Notes: generated from the letters alone by a model not told the origin. DNA of 64,000 bases from an uncultured Oscillospiraceae bacterium (GCA_910583935.1 CAJTZM010000005.1:61522-125521), one strand, 5' to 3'; counted from the stretch's first letter, positions 24,395-34,729 are shown. Numbers and translations are program-made.

Positions 24395-26482
24395 ATGAAA
24401 GAGATCCCCGAGACGTTCGGCAGCCTGGTATTTGGCGATGCGGTAATGCGACAGCGCCTGCCCAAGGAAACCTACTGCGCGCTGAATCGCACCATTGCCC
24501 AGGGCAGAAGCCTGGATCCGTCGGTGGCCAATGTAGTAGCCAACGCTATGAAGGACTGGGCGCTGGAAAAAGGCGCGACCCATTTTACCCACTGGTTTCA
24601 GCCGCTGACCGGTGTTACGGCGGAAAAACACGACGGCTTTATCTCTCCGACCAGCGACGGGCGGGTGATCATGGAGTTTTCCGGCAAGGAGCTGATCAAG
24701 GGCGAGCCGGACGCTTCCAGCTTTCCCTCCGGCGGACTTCGGGCTACCTTTGAGGCCAGAGGCTATACTGCATGGGACCCGACATCCTACGCATTTATCA
24801 AGGATAATACCCTTTGTATTCCCACGGCGTTTTCCTCCTACACCGGCGAGGCGCTGGATCAGAAAACGCCGCTGCTGCGCTCAATGGAGGCGATTAACAA
24901 GCAGGCGCTGCGGATTTTAAAGCTGTTCGGCCATGCCGACGTGACCCGGGTGCTGACCAGCATCGGCTGCGAGCAGGAATATTTTCTGGTGGACAAAAAG
25001 CTGTATGCCAAAAGAAAGGATCTGCGCTTTACCGGTCGGACGCTTTTCGGCGCCAAGCCGCCCAAGGGTCAGGAGCTGGACGACCATTATTTCGGCGCGA
25101 TCAAGCCAAGGGTTAAGGCTTTTATGGAGGAATTGGATCTGGAGCTGTGGAAGCTGGGCATCACCGCCAAAACAGAGCATAAGGAGGTTGCGCCCGGTCA
25201 GCATGAGCTGGCGCCGGTGTACACCACCACCAATATTGCGGCGGATCAAAACCAACTGACCATGGAGATCATGAAAAAGGTGGCGGAGCGCCATGACCTA
25301 GTCTGCCTTTTGCATGAAAAGCCTTTCGCGGGCATCAACGGCTCCGGCAAACACAACAACTGGTCGGTGACCACCAATACAGGCGTAAATCTTTTGGATC
25401 CCACCGACAAGCCCAACCGCAACACCTTGTTTTTGCTGTTTTTGTGCGCGGTGATCAAGGCGGTAGACGAACACCAGGATCTTTTGCGGATTTCGGTGGC
25501 CAGTGCCGCCAACGATCATCGGCTGGGCGCCAACGAAGCGCCGCCGGCCATCGTCTCCATGTATTTAGGGGATGAACTGATGGCGGTTTTAGACGCGATT
25601 GAAAACGATACGGACTATGAAAAGGCCGATTCCGGGCTTCTGCGGTATGCCCATGTGCTGCCGCGTTTTGCTAAGGATACCACCGACCGCAACCGGACCT
25701 CTCCCTTTGCGTTTACCGGCAACAAATTTGAGTTTCGGATGCTGGGCTCGGCCCAGTCGGTTTCCGGGCCGAACACGGTGTTAAACACCATCGCGGCCCA
25801 GGCGCTGGAGGAGTTTGCCGATGAGCTGGAGGGCGCGTCCGATTTGGAGAGCGCCGTCCGGACCCTTTTGCAAAAGACGCTGAAGGAGCACAAGCGGATT
25901 ATTTTTAACGGCGACGGCTATGCGCCGGCCTGGCAGGAGGAGGCGGCCCGGCGGGGACTTTTGAATCTCAAATCCACCCCGGAGGCGCTGGAGCGAATGA
26001 CTGACGAAAAAAATATCCGGCTGTTCCAAAGACACCGGATTTTTACCGAGACCGAGACTCACTCCCGTTATGAAATCAAGATGGAGGGTTATTGCAAGGT
26101 AATCGGTATCGAGGCGCTGACCATGCTGGAATTGGCCCGCAAACAGATTCTCCCGGCGGTGAGCGCCTATATAAGGGAGTTAAGCGAAACGGCACTGGCG
26201 AAAAAGACCGTCTGTCCCCAGGCCAGCTGCCAGGTAGAGGAATCGCTGATTACCAAGCTTTCCTCCTTAAACACGTCTTTGTTCGGTAGGGCAAACATGC
26301 TGGATGAGGCGCTGCTGGGAACCAAAGGCTTTGACCAGGTCGGCAAATGCGCCATGTACTATCACGATACGGTGTTTGCCGCCATGCAGGAGCTGCGGGC
26401 GGTGGCAGACGAACTGGAGATTAACACAGCGGAAGCCTATTGGCCCTTCCCGACCTACGGGGATTTGCTGTTCAGCATCTAG
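24395..26482 (+). CDS. glnN: glutamine synthetase, type III
   Basis: It makes glutamine from glutamate, ammonia and ATP. The 695-residue length and sequence mark the GSIII (GlnN) class found in Bacteroides and Clostridia and not the ~450-residue GSI. Landmarks are THWFQPLTG, KHDGFISP, FPSGGLRATFEARGYTAWDP, SIGCEQEYFLVD (metal glutamates), KTEHKEVAPGQHELAP, FAGINGSGKHNNWS and the ATP/glutamate segment around RNRTSPFAFTGNKFEFR. AGGAGG lies eight bases upstream of the ATG. Its leader holds an operator-like palindrome and a terminator, so it is probably regulated by nitrogen supply at two levels. Confidence 0.97.
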   Translation: MKEIPETFGSLVFGDAVMRQRLPKETYCALNRTIAQGRSLDPSVANVVANAMKDWALEKGATHFTHWFQPLTGVTAEKHDGFISPTSDGRVIMEFSGKELIKGEPDASSFPSGGLRATFEARGYTAWDPTSYAFIKDNTLCIPTAFSSYTGEALDQKTPLLRSMEAINKQALRILKLFGHADVTRVLTSIGCEQEYFLVDKKLYAKRKDLRFTGRTLFGAKPPKGQELDDHYFGAIKPRVKAFMEELDLELWKLGITAKTEHKEVAPGQHELAPVYTTTNIAADQNQLTMEIMKKVAERHDLVCLLHEKPFAGINGSGKHNNWSVTTNTGVNLLDPTDKPNRNTLFLLFLCAVIKAVDEHQDLLRISVASAANDHRLGANEAPPAIVSMYLGDELMAVLDAIENDTDYEKADSGLLRYAHVLPRFAKDTTDRNRTSPFAFTGNKFEFRMLGSAQSVSGPNTVLNTIAAQALEEFADELEGASDLESAVRTLLQKTLKEHKRIIFNGDGYAPAWQEEAARRGLLNLKSTPEALERMTDEKNIRLFQRHRIFTETETHSRYEIKMEGYCKVIGIEALTMLELARKQILPAVSAYIRELSETALAKKTVCPQASCQVEESLITKLSSLNTSLFGRANMLDEALLGTKGFDQVGKCAMYYHDTVFAAMQELRAVADELEINTAEAYWPFPTYGDLLFSI

Positions 26483-26499
26483 CGGGGAGAGATCGCCGA

Positions 26500-26550
26500 A
26501 GCAGCCCAAAAAACGGAGGGCAAAAGCCCTCCGTTTTTTGGGCTGCTTTT
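26500..26550 (+). terminator. terminator of glnN
   Basis: A 22-bp perfect stem (26500-26521 with 26526-26547) has an AAAA loop. Its GC core GGAGGGC is embedded in A and T runs, so it can also act in reverse. Confidence 0.85.
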
Positions 26551-26688
26551 CCGTCCTCAAAGGGCTGACCGCTCATAAAAAGTCATTTTTGTCTTAGGAA
26601 AAGTCGGCTTTTTTTCTATGCATGAGAAAAATTTCTCTGTATGATAAGGAGGACGAAAGGCGAATCGCTTTGAAGGAGGCAGATACAG

Positions 26689-27789
26689 ATGGTACAATAT
26701 CCAAAAGAGCTGGCCCAGGCCCTGCGGTACAGCAGCGTTCGGCAAACGGCCTGGGAAACGCAAATAGAGGTAAAGCCAATTCCTGACGAGGCAAGGCCCG
26801 GACGGCTGGACCCGCGGAATTTGGCAGATGCGATCAAAAGAAAAGAAAGCGCCGTACAGGACAGCAAAAAAGAGCAGACACTGGAGGAGCGGCGCGCGAG
26901 AATGGGGTTTCCCGGATGGAATTTGAATACGGTGGCCGTCTGGACCAAATATGAAGAGCATATCTGGAACGGAAATTCTGTGAAAGTATGGATTTACTAT
27001 CCCCGCCTGCCGGAGGGAAAAACGGGCCGTCCGGGCCTGGTTTATCTGCATGGCGGCGGCTGGATCGGCGGATCTCCTTATGATGTGGAGGCGGCGTGCC
27101 GGCTGATTGCGGAGCGGGCTAGTTGTGTGGTGTTTAATATCGACTATTCCCTGGCGCCGGAGCATAAATATCCTAATGGGCTGGACGACTGCTGGGCGTC
27201 AATTCGCTACATCTATGAAAACGCGGAGAAATGGGGCGTCGATCCCCAAAAGCTCGGTGTAGGGGGCGACAGCGCCGGCGGAAATCTGGCCGCGGTCTGC
27301 GCGCTGAAGGACCGGGACCTTGGGACCCATTATCTGCGCTATTGCGTTTTGATGTATCCGGTTGTAACGCTGCCCACAGGCGGCTGCAAGGGCTATCGGT
27401 GGTCGTTGGAGCAATATGAGATCTGCGATGAGCAAAGAGAATATATCGAGCCGTCGCTGCATATTGGCCGCCCGCCGGAAAACGGAGAGGACGACCCGGG
27501 CCTTGGTTCTTTCTATCTGAAACCGGGTGACAGTCCGACCGACCCCTATGTCAGCCCGCTTTTTGCAGAGCATTACAAGGGACTGTGCAAAACACTGATT
27601 GTGACGGCCGAATACGACGGACTGCGGCTGCAGGATGAGTTTTATGGAAAGCTTTTGCGGGCAGATGGTGTAGACACAAGAATCCTGCGCTATAAGGGCA
27701 TGCATCACGGCTTTATTGAAGAAACAGGATATGTCCCGCAGGCGGAGGATCTCTGCCAGGAAATTGCCGATGATCTCTTAAGCTTGTAA
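26689..27789 (+). CDS. alpha/beta hydrolase, HSL-type carboxylesterase
   Basis: The 366-residue protein has the hormone-sensitive-lipase family oxyanion motif YLHGGGWIGG, the nucleophile motif GVGGDSAGGNLAAV, a late acid region (TAEYDGLRLQDEF) and the catalytic His in GMHHGFIEE. About 95 residues precede the fold and are charged and helical, an extension seen in some family members. There is no signal peptide, so it acts in the cytoplasm, perhaps deacylating imported compounds. It stands between glnN and sugar importer set 1. An AAGGAGG lies upstream of the ATG. Confidence 0.88.
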   Translation: MVQYPKELAQALRYSSVRQTAWETQIEVKPIPDEARPGRLDPRNLADAIKRKESAVQDSKKEQTLEERRARMGFPGWNLNTVAVWTKYEEHIWNGNSVKVWIYYPRLPEGKTGRPGLVYLHGGGWIGGSPYDVEAACRLIAERASCVVFNIDYSLAPEHKYPNGLDDCWASIRYIYENAEKWGVDPQKLGVGGDSAGGNLAAVCALKDRDLGTHYLRYCVLMYPVVTLPTGGCKGYRWSLEQYEICDEQREYIEPSLHIGRPPENGEDDPGLGSFYLKPGDSPTDPYVSPLFAEHYKGLCKTLIVTAEYDGLRLQDEFYGKLLRADGVDTRILRYKGMHHGFIEETGYVPQAEDLCQEIADDLLSL

Positions 27790-27810
27790 GAAAGATTTTT
27801 TATTCTCCTC

Positions 27811-27852
27811 AAAAGAAAAAGGCTTTCCGCAATGGAGAGGCCTTTTTCTTTT
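27811..27852. terminator. bidirectional terminator
   Basis: Arms AAAAGAAAAAGGC and its complement flank a 16-nt loop between the convergent esterase and response-regulator genes. The second arm reaches the regulator's stop codon. Confidence 0.75.
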
Positions 27853-29426
27853 TACAGCTTTGAAGAAGGCTGCGGCGGCGTACCGGGCCGGCGGCGGTAT
27901 TCCAGAGGAGTCATGCCGTACCGAGTTCGGAACAGCTTGGCGAAATAGGAGCTGTTTTCATAGCCCAGCTCCTCCGCGATTTTGTTAATCGGCGTTTTTG
28001 TTTCCCGCAGAAGGTACCGGGCCCGCTCCATCCGCCGCTCCAGCAGGTAGGCGGAAATGGAAACCTTCATCTCCTGCTTAAACACGCGCGCAAGATAATC
28101 GGGATTGAGGAAAAATATGTCGGAAAGAGAGCTGCGAGAAATATTTTCGCCCAGATGCTGGTCGATATAAGCGAGCAGGCGCTGCGCGATGGATTGATTA
28201 TCCTTGACCAGATTGCTGTAGTCCATGGCGCGGTCCACCAGGTAAAACAGGTACTTCTGCATGGCGGTGATGGAATGGGGCGCAGCTTTCATCATGACGT
28301 CCGCGTCGGAATTGGCGAACAGACGGTGCGCCTCGATTTGCTCTTCCGACAGCCAGGAGAAAATCAGCTGCATGATATCATACTGAAAGCTGATGAGCAT
28401 TTCTTCGCTGGCACTGCCGCCTTGCTTTAGACGCTCCAGATACCGGTTGACAATGCGCCAGATCCCCTGCCGGTTGCCCGCCCGCAGCATGATGGAGATC
28501 TCCTCTAAATTGGGAGGCTCATAACGCGGCTGCGGCGGACAAAAGCTCTCCCAAACAACCATGCGGTTTAAACAGGTCTGGATATAGGGGTAGGAGGCCT
28601 TGATGCCGGAGATCTTTTCCCCCATCTGCCCAAGGGCTGCCGGCCGGGTCCTGAAGCAGCAGATTTCGCCGTGAAAATGGTTGGAGTACTCCTGCATTAA
28701 ACGAGAGGCGGCGTTAACGATTCTATCCTCGTCCTGCGCCGGATGAGAGGATTTTAAAATGAGAAAATAACGATCTCCCCGTTCGGAAACCATGCTTTCT
28801 AAACAAATGCCGGGAATAGAAAACAGCTCCAGCGCCATATTGCCAAAGGCGTATTCCAGCTGAAAATCCTTCCAATTCGGGGATTGCTCTGGGACAAATA
28901 AGGCGAAAAATAAAAGGAAAAAGAAATCGGCGTCCGGGTGGTAGGAAAGGCCTGAAGGAATGACGATCTTCTTCGCGTCGTCGGGATGAAGGACCATTTT
29001 ATGCCAAAAGGAGTCCCGAATCGCCCGGGTATTGCCTACACGCCTAGACTCGGATTCCTTTTGTTTTTTTGCAGCGCTCAAAATGATTTCCCGCAGCTTT
29101 TCATATTCAATAGGCTTTAGAAAATAATGGAAGGTACCCAGCTCAACTGCCTGCTGCGCATAGTTAAAATCGGCATAGCAGGTTAAAAAAATACTTTCCA
29201 ATTCAAGCTGCTGCTGCCGAATCCAGCGCAGAAGCGCCAGACCGTTTTCCTGCGGCATTTCAATGTCGCTGACCAGTACGCCGATAGGAACCGATTGGAG
29301 GATCTGCTTGGCTTCCGCCACGCTTTGCGCCATAAGGACCTTTTCAAAGGGCATTGCGTTCCAGTCGATCCCCTTTTTAATTCCTTCCAGAACAAAACGG
29401 TCGTCATCTACGATTAGGATGTTCAT
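27852..29426 (-). CDS. AraC-type response regulator (YesN-like), importer set 1
   Basis: The 524-residue protein has an N-terminal receiver (MNILIVDDD, phospho-Asp in VLVSDIEMP, Lys in YFLKPIE). A long middle region follows (about 150-410). The C-terminal AraC HTH pair reads RSSLSDIFFLNPDYLARVFKQ and NKIAEELGYENSSYFAKLFR. It should activate sugar-uptake genes when phosphorylated by the overlapping kinase. GGAGGGAATCACC before the ATG and the ATGA overlap with the kinase stop set the start; the longer upstream frame is rejected. It is the last gene of the five-gene set 1 run. Confidence 0.93.
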   Translation of the reverse strand: MNILIVDDDRFVLEGIKKGIDWNAMPFEKVLMAQSVAEAKQILQSVPIGVLVSDIEMPQENGLALLRWIRQQQLELESIFLTCYADFNYAQQAVELGTFHYFLKPIEYEKLREIILSAAKKQKESESRRVGNTRAIRDSFWHKMVLHPDDAKKIVIPSGLSYHPDADFFFLLFFALFVPEQSPNWKDFQLEYAFGNMALELFSIPGICLESMVSERGDRYFLILKSSHPAQDEDRIVNAASRLMQEYSNHFHGEICCFRTRPAALGQMGEKISGIKASYPYIQTCLNRMVVWESFCPPQPRYEPPNLEEISIMLRAGNRQGIWRIVNRYLERLKQGGSASEEMLISFQYDIMQLIFSWLSEEQIEAHRLFANSDADVMMKAAPHSITAMQKYLFYLVDRAMDYSNLVKDNQSIAQRLLAYIDQHLGENISRSSLSDIFFLNPDYLARVFKQEMKVSISAYLLERRMERARYLLRETKTPINKIAEELGYENSSYFAKLFRTRYGMTPLEYRRRPGTPPQPSSKL

Positions 29427-31129
29427 GGTGATTCCCTCCTGACCTTGTGCGCAGGCGGGCAAAGCGGGATGCGGATTTCCACGCGTGCGCCGCCCAGTGG
29501 ATTGTTGGAAAAATGGACGGAAGCTTTTCCGCCGTAAATAATTCGAATTCGCTGTAAGGTATTCCATATGCCGATCCCGCGCCCGTTCTGGCGTTGGAGC
29601 CGTTTGCCCTGATTAAGCTGCTCCAGTGCGCTGGGGGAAAAACCGCCGCCGCTGTCGTCGATTGTGATATCAAGATCCGATTCATCCTCCTTTTCCGTAC
29701 GCTTGATCTCCAAAGAGATGTCAAGTCCCCCGTCCGGCGTTAAATTATGCTTAATGCTGTTTTCCACCATGGTCAGAATAATAAAAGGGGGGATGGGGAT
29801 ATCCTCCAGCCCGTCCTGCCGGGAAATGTGATATGTATATTTTCCCCCGTACCGGATGTGCTGAATGGCCAGATAGTTGTCAATCACGTCCAGCTCTTCC
29901 TTTAGGGGAATCGGCTCCATGCCACCGCGGAATAACGCGCGCAGGTAATTGCTTAATAAAATGGAAAATTGCCCGATTTCCTTTACATGTCCGGTGGTTG
30001 CCATATTGAAGATGATATTCAGGCAGTTTAAATAAAAATGGGGCTGAATCTGTGCTTGGAAATACTCAAATTCCACCTGTTGGCGCTGGAGCTTCTCCTC
30101 ATAAATTTTAATTTTCAGGTTTTCCAGTTGTTTTAAGAGGCTGCGGAAAATCCGGTTGACCTGCTGCAGCTCGAAAAAGTTTTCCTCGTTTGGAATACCC
30201 TTTTCCGCAATATAATCCTCCAGACAGACCGAAAAATGGTTCAGGGGACGAATGACCTGGCGGTAGGTGTACAAAAGAAGGAAGAGCCCGCTGGCCAAAA
30301 GCAGAATGGAAACCACCGAAAGGCTGATCTGCAAAAGAAAGGCGCCGGCGTAGACGCCGTGATTATCAATGATGATCTGCACCTGGAAATCAGCGCCCTG
30401 CAGGCGCTTGGTAACCGTCATATTCTGGGACGTCAGCCCACTTTTTTGCGCCGTGCCGTCCAGCTCGTACTGCTGGCTTAAAGGATAGATTTTGTTTCCC
30501 TTTTCCGATAGCAGGATCGCTGTTTTTGTTTGGTCGAAGCTTAACAGCGCCGACAGCAGCCGTTCCGCCTTAATCCACGTGCCGGCGAGAAACCCATTGT
30601 ATTCGATACAGTGCAGAATGTACAGGCTTTCTCCCACGGGGAAAAGCGTCCAGGAATGGTCTAAGGACAGCTGCCGCAGATCCTCGTTTTCCACCATGGC
30701 AGAAAGACTGTCCAGGGTATCCCGCCATTCCTTATAGGAAAAATACCGGTTGTCTGAGCTCACCCACAAATGGTCCGCCGCCCGGTAAAAAAAGAAATTA
30801 AACCAATGCCCATCGGAGTTTTGCAGACTTGTCAGGCTGCTCTTCAGTGTTCGAATGGCCGCTGTTTCCAGAAAAATATCCGCATTTGGCACAGAGGAAA
30901 GCGAGTTGGTGTTGACCAAAATGTTTAAAAGCTGATAATGGATGTTTGCCAGCCGGTTGTCGATTTCAGCGGAGTAGATGTCCAGATTAGCTTGGAACAG
31001 ATTTTTGTTTTGTGAAGAGACTTTTTCTATAGAGATGACAGCGACGGCAATACAAATGATCAGGATGAACACATATGCGAGCAAGGTGTCCTGTAATAGG
31101 GTGGAAGCGGATCGTTGTCTCTTTTTCAT
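29423..31129 (-). CDS. YesM-type sensor histidine kinase, importer set 1
   Basis: The 568-residue membrane kinase has transmembrane segments at about residues 14-34 and 270-292, enclosing a roughly 235-residue extracellular sensor, and then a HAMP-like linker. The His_kinase domain carries QAQIQPHFYLNCLNIIFN (phosphoacceptor His), an N-box ILTMVENSIKHNL and G-boxes DDSGGGF and GRGIGIWNTLQRI. YesM-type kinases sense carbohydrates, often with the cognate binding protein. It follows the second permease gene by about 120 nt and overlaps its regulator. Confidence 0.94.
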   Translation of the reverse strand: MKKRQRSASTLLQDTLLAYVFILIICIAVAVISIEKVSSQNKNLFQANLDIYSAEIDNRLANIHYQLLNILVNTNSLSSVPNADIFLETAAIRTLKSSLTSLQNSDGHWFNFFFYRAADHLWVSSDNRYFSYKEWRDTLDSLSAMVENEDLRQLSLDHSWTLFPVGESLYILHCIEYNGFLAGTWIKAERLLSALLSFDQTKTAILLSEKGNKIYPLSQQYELDGTAQKSGLTSQNMTVTKRLQGADFQVQIIIDNHGVYAGAFLLQISLSVVSILLLASGLFLLLYTYRQVIRPLNHFSVCLEDYIAEKGIPNEENFFELQQVNRIFRSLLKQLENLKIKIYEEKLQRQQVEFEYFQAQIQPHFYLNCLNIIFNMATTGHVKEIGQFSILLSNYLRALFRGGMEPIPLKEELDVIDNYLAIQHIRYGGKYTYHISRQDGLEDIPIPPFIILTMVENSIKHNLTPDGGLDISLEIKRTEKEDESDLDITIDDSGGGFSPSALEQLNQGKRLQRQNGRGIGIWNTLQRIRIIYGGKASVHFSNNPLGGARVEIRIPLCPPAHKVRRESP

Positions 31130-31251
31130 TTTACATCCTCCTGTAAAAAGAAGAAAGGGTAATACCCGATGGGAAACGGCTGAAAACGCAACAAACCAAA
31201 GGGCAGAATTGTCCTTCGGTTTGCGCGCGATATTGACGTCGCGTAGCTTAT

Positions 31252-32142
31252 TTAACCCTTTACAGCGCCTAAGGTGATTCCCTCTTGAAAATATTTTTGC
31301 AGGAAGGGATAGAGAACCGCGATGGGGATGATGGCGACGAATGCGATCGCCATGCGGATAGCGGTAGACGGAATTTGGATCGTCGCAAAGGAAGAGGCCC
31401 CCTGAGCGGTGCTGGCCAGGGTGCGGATATCCTCCATAATCCGATACAGGAAGGTTTGAATGCCGTACATGCTCATGTCAGACATGAAATACAGGCCGTT
31501 GAGCCAATCATTCCAGTAGTCCAGCGCGGCGAACAGGCCGACGGTGACTAAAATGGGCTTTCCCAGCGGCAGAATGATTTTTCTGTAGATGGTAAAGGTG
31601 CCGGCCCCGTCGATCTCGGCCGCGTCGAAAATCGCGCTGGGGATGCTGTTGCTGAAAAAGGTACGCATCAAAAGGACATGGACGGCGTTGAGCATAAGAT
31701 AGGGAACAACCAGCGCCCAAAACGTATTTTTGATATGCAGCGTATTGGTGTACAAAAGATAAGTAGGGACCAGTCCGCCGGAAAACAGCATGGTGAAAAA
31801 AACGTATAAATTCCAGAATTTTCTGCCGGGCAGCGTCTTCATAGATAGGCAAAAGGCGAGCATGGAGCCCATAAGCAGATGAGCGATTGTTCCAACACAG
31901 GTGGCGGCAATGGTCAGGCCATAGGCGCGGAAAATAGAGGATCCCTTCCGGATCAGATAATGGTAGGCTTCCAGGCTGAATTTCCCTGGCCAAAACGAAT
32001 AGCCGTGCGCAATGAGCTCATTTTCATCTGTGATAGACGACATGAACAAAAGAATGAAGGGAACAATCACACATAACGTGGTGACAGCCAGAAAAAAGTG
32101 AGAAGCGAATAAAAAGGCCTTTTCTCCTTTTGTTTTTATCAT
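31252..32142 (-). CDS. carbohydrate ABC transporter permease (LplC-like), set 1
   Basis: The 296-residue permease has six predicted membrane helices and the inner-membrane EAA loop AEIDGAGTFTIYRKIILPLGKP, which contacts the ATPase. The C-terminus FLQKYFQEGITLGAVKG is diagnostic of the LplC/YtcP group. AAAGGAGG seven bases before ATGATA sets the start. It pairs with the LplB-like permease immediately upstream. No ATPase gene is present, so a shared MsmX-like ATPase elsewhere is expected. Confidence 0.94.
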   Translation of the reverse strand: MIKTKGEKAFLFASHFFLAVTTLCVIVPFILLFMSSITDENELIAHGYSFWPGKFSLEAYHYLIRKGSSIFRAYGLTIAATCVGTIAHLLMGSMLAFCLSMKTLPGRKFWNLYVFFTMLFSGGLVPTYLLYTNTLHIKNTFWALVVPYLMLNAVHVLLMRTFFSNSIPSAIFDAAEIDGAGTFTIYRKIILPLGKPILVTVGLFAALDYWNDWLNGLYFMSDMSMYGIQTFLYRIMEDIRTLASTAQGASSFATIQIPSTAIRMAIAFVAIIPIAVLYPFLQKYFQEGITLGAVKG

Positions 32143-32155
32143 ACGAAAGCCTCCT

Positions 32156-33115
32156 TTAAAACAGGGCGTCATCCGGGCTTAATTTGCGCACCAGAAGATT
32201 GGAAAGATACACTAAGACGAAGCCCACCACCGATTGGACAAATCCGGCGGCGGACGCCATGCCGATATTCCCGATTTTTAACAGAGCCCGGTAAACATAG
32301 GTGTCGATGACGTTGGTCACGTCGAACAGACTTCCGGAGTTCATGGGGACCTGGTAGAATAAGCCGAAATTCGCGTGGAAAATCCGGCCGATGTTCAGTA
32401 GAGCCAGCGTGATGATGGTAGGCACCAGACTGGGCAGCGTAATACGCCAGATCTGCTGGAATTTGCCTGCCCCGTCGATTTTTGCCGCTTCATAAAGGGT
32501 GTCGTCAATTCCGGTGATCGCCGCGATATAAAGTAAGCTGGAATAGCCGGCGGTCTTCCAGGTGTTGACAATGGTGAGGATGAAGGGCCAGTATTTTTTC
32601 TCCGTATACCAGGAGATGGATTCCTTTCCAAGCGGCTCAAGAATCGTGCGGTTGATAAGGCCGTTATCGGCGCTTAAAAAGGCGAAGGAGATATAGCTGA
32701 CAATGATGATGGAGACCAAAAAGGGAAAAAGAATCACACTTTGATAGACCTTTTTCGCCAGCTTATGCCGGATTTCGGTAATCATGATCGCCAGCACAAT
32801 CCCCAAAAGCGTGTTTACGATAATAAAGGCCAAATTGTATAAAATAGTGTTGCGGGTTATGGTGACGGCGTCGCCGGTTGTAAACAGAAATCGGAAATTT
32901 TGCAGGCCGTTCCAGGGGCTGTTGTAAATGCCGTCCCGGACGTTATATTTTTTAAAGGCGACGATCAGTCCGGTCATAGGAATGTAGTTGTTGATAAAAA
33001 AATACAAAAGCCCAGGAAGCATCATCAGGTAGGCAGGCGCCCATTTGCGGATTTGATTTTTGCGGTGCAGCTTTTTTTCGCCGGCGCTTTGTGCCTTGGT
33101 TGCTTTATCTTTCAA
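32156..33115 (-). CDS. carbohydrate ABC transporter permease (LplB-like), set 1
   Basis: The 319-residue permease has six predicted helices. MTGLIVAFKKYNVRDGIYNS near the N-terminus and the EAA loop EAAKIDGAGKFQQIWRITLP are typical of the LplB/YteP group, as is the ending LSPDDALF. The best start is TTG at 33115, preceded by AGAGGGGA at good spacing. An ATG at 33163 would add a stretch encoded by the ribosome-site region. It lies between the binding-protein gene and the second permease gene. Confidence 0.92.
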   Translation of the reverse strand: MKDKATKAQSAGEKKLHRKNQIRKWAPAYLMMLPGLLYFFINNYIPMTGLIVAFKKYNVRDGIYNSPWNGLQNFRFLFTTGDAVTITRNTILYNLAFIIVNTLLGIVLAIMITEIRHKLAKKVYQSVILFPFLVSIIIVSYISFAFLSADNGLINRTILEPLGKESISWYTEKKYWPFILTIVNTWKTAGYSSLLYIAAITGIDDTLYEAAKIDGAGKFQQIWRITLPSLVPTIITLALLNIGRIFHANFGLFYQVPMNSGSLFDVTNVIDTYVYRALLKIGNIGMASAAGFVQSVVGFVLVYLSNLLVRKLSPDDALF

Positions 33116-33208
33116 AAAAATCCCCTCTTTCAAGAAAATGCGCTGCCCCGGGTAGGGCAACACATTTTCATCTTAAAATGATTGATCTCTTTTGGGCAAA
33201 AGCAAATT

Positions 33209-34729
33209 TTATTTCGAAGCGAGCCACGCGTCGAACTGGGCTTGCTTAGCGTCGATGATGGTTTGCAGTCCCGCGTCGTACAATTCCTTGTTGAAATTTG
33301 CAATTTCTGTTTCCGGGTCTACCGCACCGGAACCGATCACATATGCGTATTTCTCCCGGATCGCGTCGAGGTTCGCCAGCTCGGTTTCATACTCGCTTCC
33401 GTCAAAGAAAAAGCCATAGCCTTTGGAAACGGTCATATTTTTATTATAATCCGCCATTACATTGGCCAGATCGGCGGGATTTCCGTTCCAAATTCCGGCA
33501 ATAAACTGGTTGGGGATGGTCCAGCCCCGGTTCTGATGATATCCAACGGAATTCATATCGACCCCTTCGGGGTAGTCAATGAGGATTTTGTTGCCGTCGA
33601 TATAGCTCCAATGCTCGCCTTCAATGCCCCAGTTCCACAGGTTCATAAATTCGGCGCTTCCATACATCCAATCCAGAAATTCCATTGCTTTTTCCGGATT
33701 TTTGGACTGGGAGGCGATACACCAGCCGTCGCTGAGGGTGACGCCGTTTTTAATCGGCTCATCGAAGTTGAAGACGACGCAGGGATAGCCGGTGGCCAGC
33801 TCCGCCTCTACATCCCGGTAAGGCTTGACAAGGTCGAAGTCGCAAAACAGGTTGCCGGCCCGCATCTGGGCGGTTCCGCTGTCGGTAGAGGTGGATAGGT
33901 CCTTCTGCACATATCCGGCCTGGTACCATTCCCGCATTAGCTGCACGCGATGCAGGTATTCCTCGGATTCGAACCAGTTGACCAGCTTGGTGTCGTTGGC
34001 CGGGTCGAGAAGGACGCCGTACTCGTTGCCGAGATTGTCGATGCCGCGGCCCAGGTAAATAGACGCGGGCGTATAAATGTGAGAGCCGCCGAACACGATC
34101 ATATTAGGGAATTTTTCGTGGACTGCCGCGAAAATCGCTGTCATATCGTCAAGGCAGGTGAGCTTAGAGCAGTTTTCCCCTACGTCGATGCCGCAGGCAT
34201 CCAGTATATCCTTGCGCATAATCATGCCGCCGGCGTAATCGCGTTCCTTGTTGATCGGAATCGCGTACACAAAGCCGCTGATATTAGCGATGTTGTATTC
34301 GTCTCCATAGACCTTTTTGATGTTTTCGCTGTGCTTTTCCAAAAGCGGCCCCAGATCCTGGATATACCCGTTGGAAATGTAGGACATGGCGTTGCCGGAG
34401 GGCAGGGGGAATACGTCCAGATCCTCGCCGCCGGCCAGCATCAGCATCAGCTGCTGTTCAGGAGAGCTTGGCAGCAATACCAAATTCAGGTTCATGTTCA
34501 GTTCCTTTAAAACCAGCTCCTGCATAGCCTGGGTTACCTTGCTTTGGTCGGGATAGTCGCTGCCGACGGTGATCGCAAGCGTTAGGTCATAGGGCTTTTC
34601 GTTTTCAACTGACGGCGTTTCGCCGCTGCTGGGGACGGAGTCACTGGTGGGAGCGCTGCCGTTGCAGCCGGCCAGCAATGTTAAAACCATAAATATGGCC
34701 AAAATAGAGGCCAACGTGCGCGTTTTCAT
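33209..34729 (-). CDS. extracellular sugar-binding lipoprotein, set 1
   Basis: The 506-residue ABC solute-binding protein has an N-terminal signal MKTRTLASILAIFMVLTLL and lipobox LLAGC, so it is anchored to the outer face of the membrane. A Ser/Pro/Thr-rich linker follows, then the two-lobed fold with LMLAGGEDLDVFPLPSGNAM and KNPEKAMEFLDWMYGS, typical of LplA/YtcQ proteins for complex oligosaccharides. ACAAGGAGG precedes the ATG at 34729. It is first in the set 1 run. The ligand is unknown. Confidence 0.93.
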   Translation of the reverse strand: MKTRTLASILAIFMVLTLLAGCNGSAPTSDSVPSSGETPSVENEKPYDLTLAITVGSDYPDQSKVTQAMQELVLKELNMNLNLVLLPSSPEQQLMLMLAGGEDLDVFPLPSGNAMSYISNGYIQDLGPLLEKHSENIKKVYGDEYNIANISGFVYAIPINKERDYAGGMIMRKDILDACGIDVGENCSKLTCLDDMTAIFAAVHEKFPNMIVFGGSHIYTPASIYLGRGIDNLGNEYGVLLDPANDTKLVNWFESEEYLHRVQLMREWYQAGYVQKDLSTSTDSGTAQMRAGNLFCDFDLVKPYRDVEAELATGYPCVVFNFDEPIKNGVTLSDGWCIASQSKNPEKAMEFLDWMYGSAEFMNLWNWGIEGEHWSYIDGNKILIDYPEGVDMNSVGYHQNRGWTIPNQFIAGIWNGNPADLANVMADYNKNMTVSKGYGFFFDGSEYETELANLDAIREKYAYVIGSGAVDPETEIANFNKELYDAGLQTIIDAKQAQFDAWLASK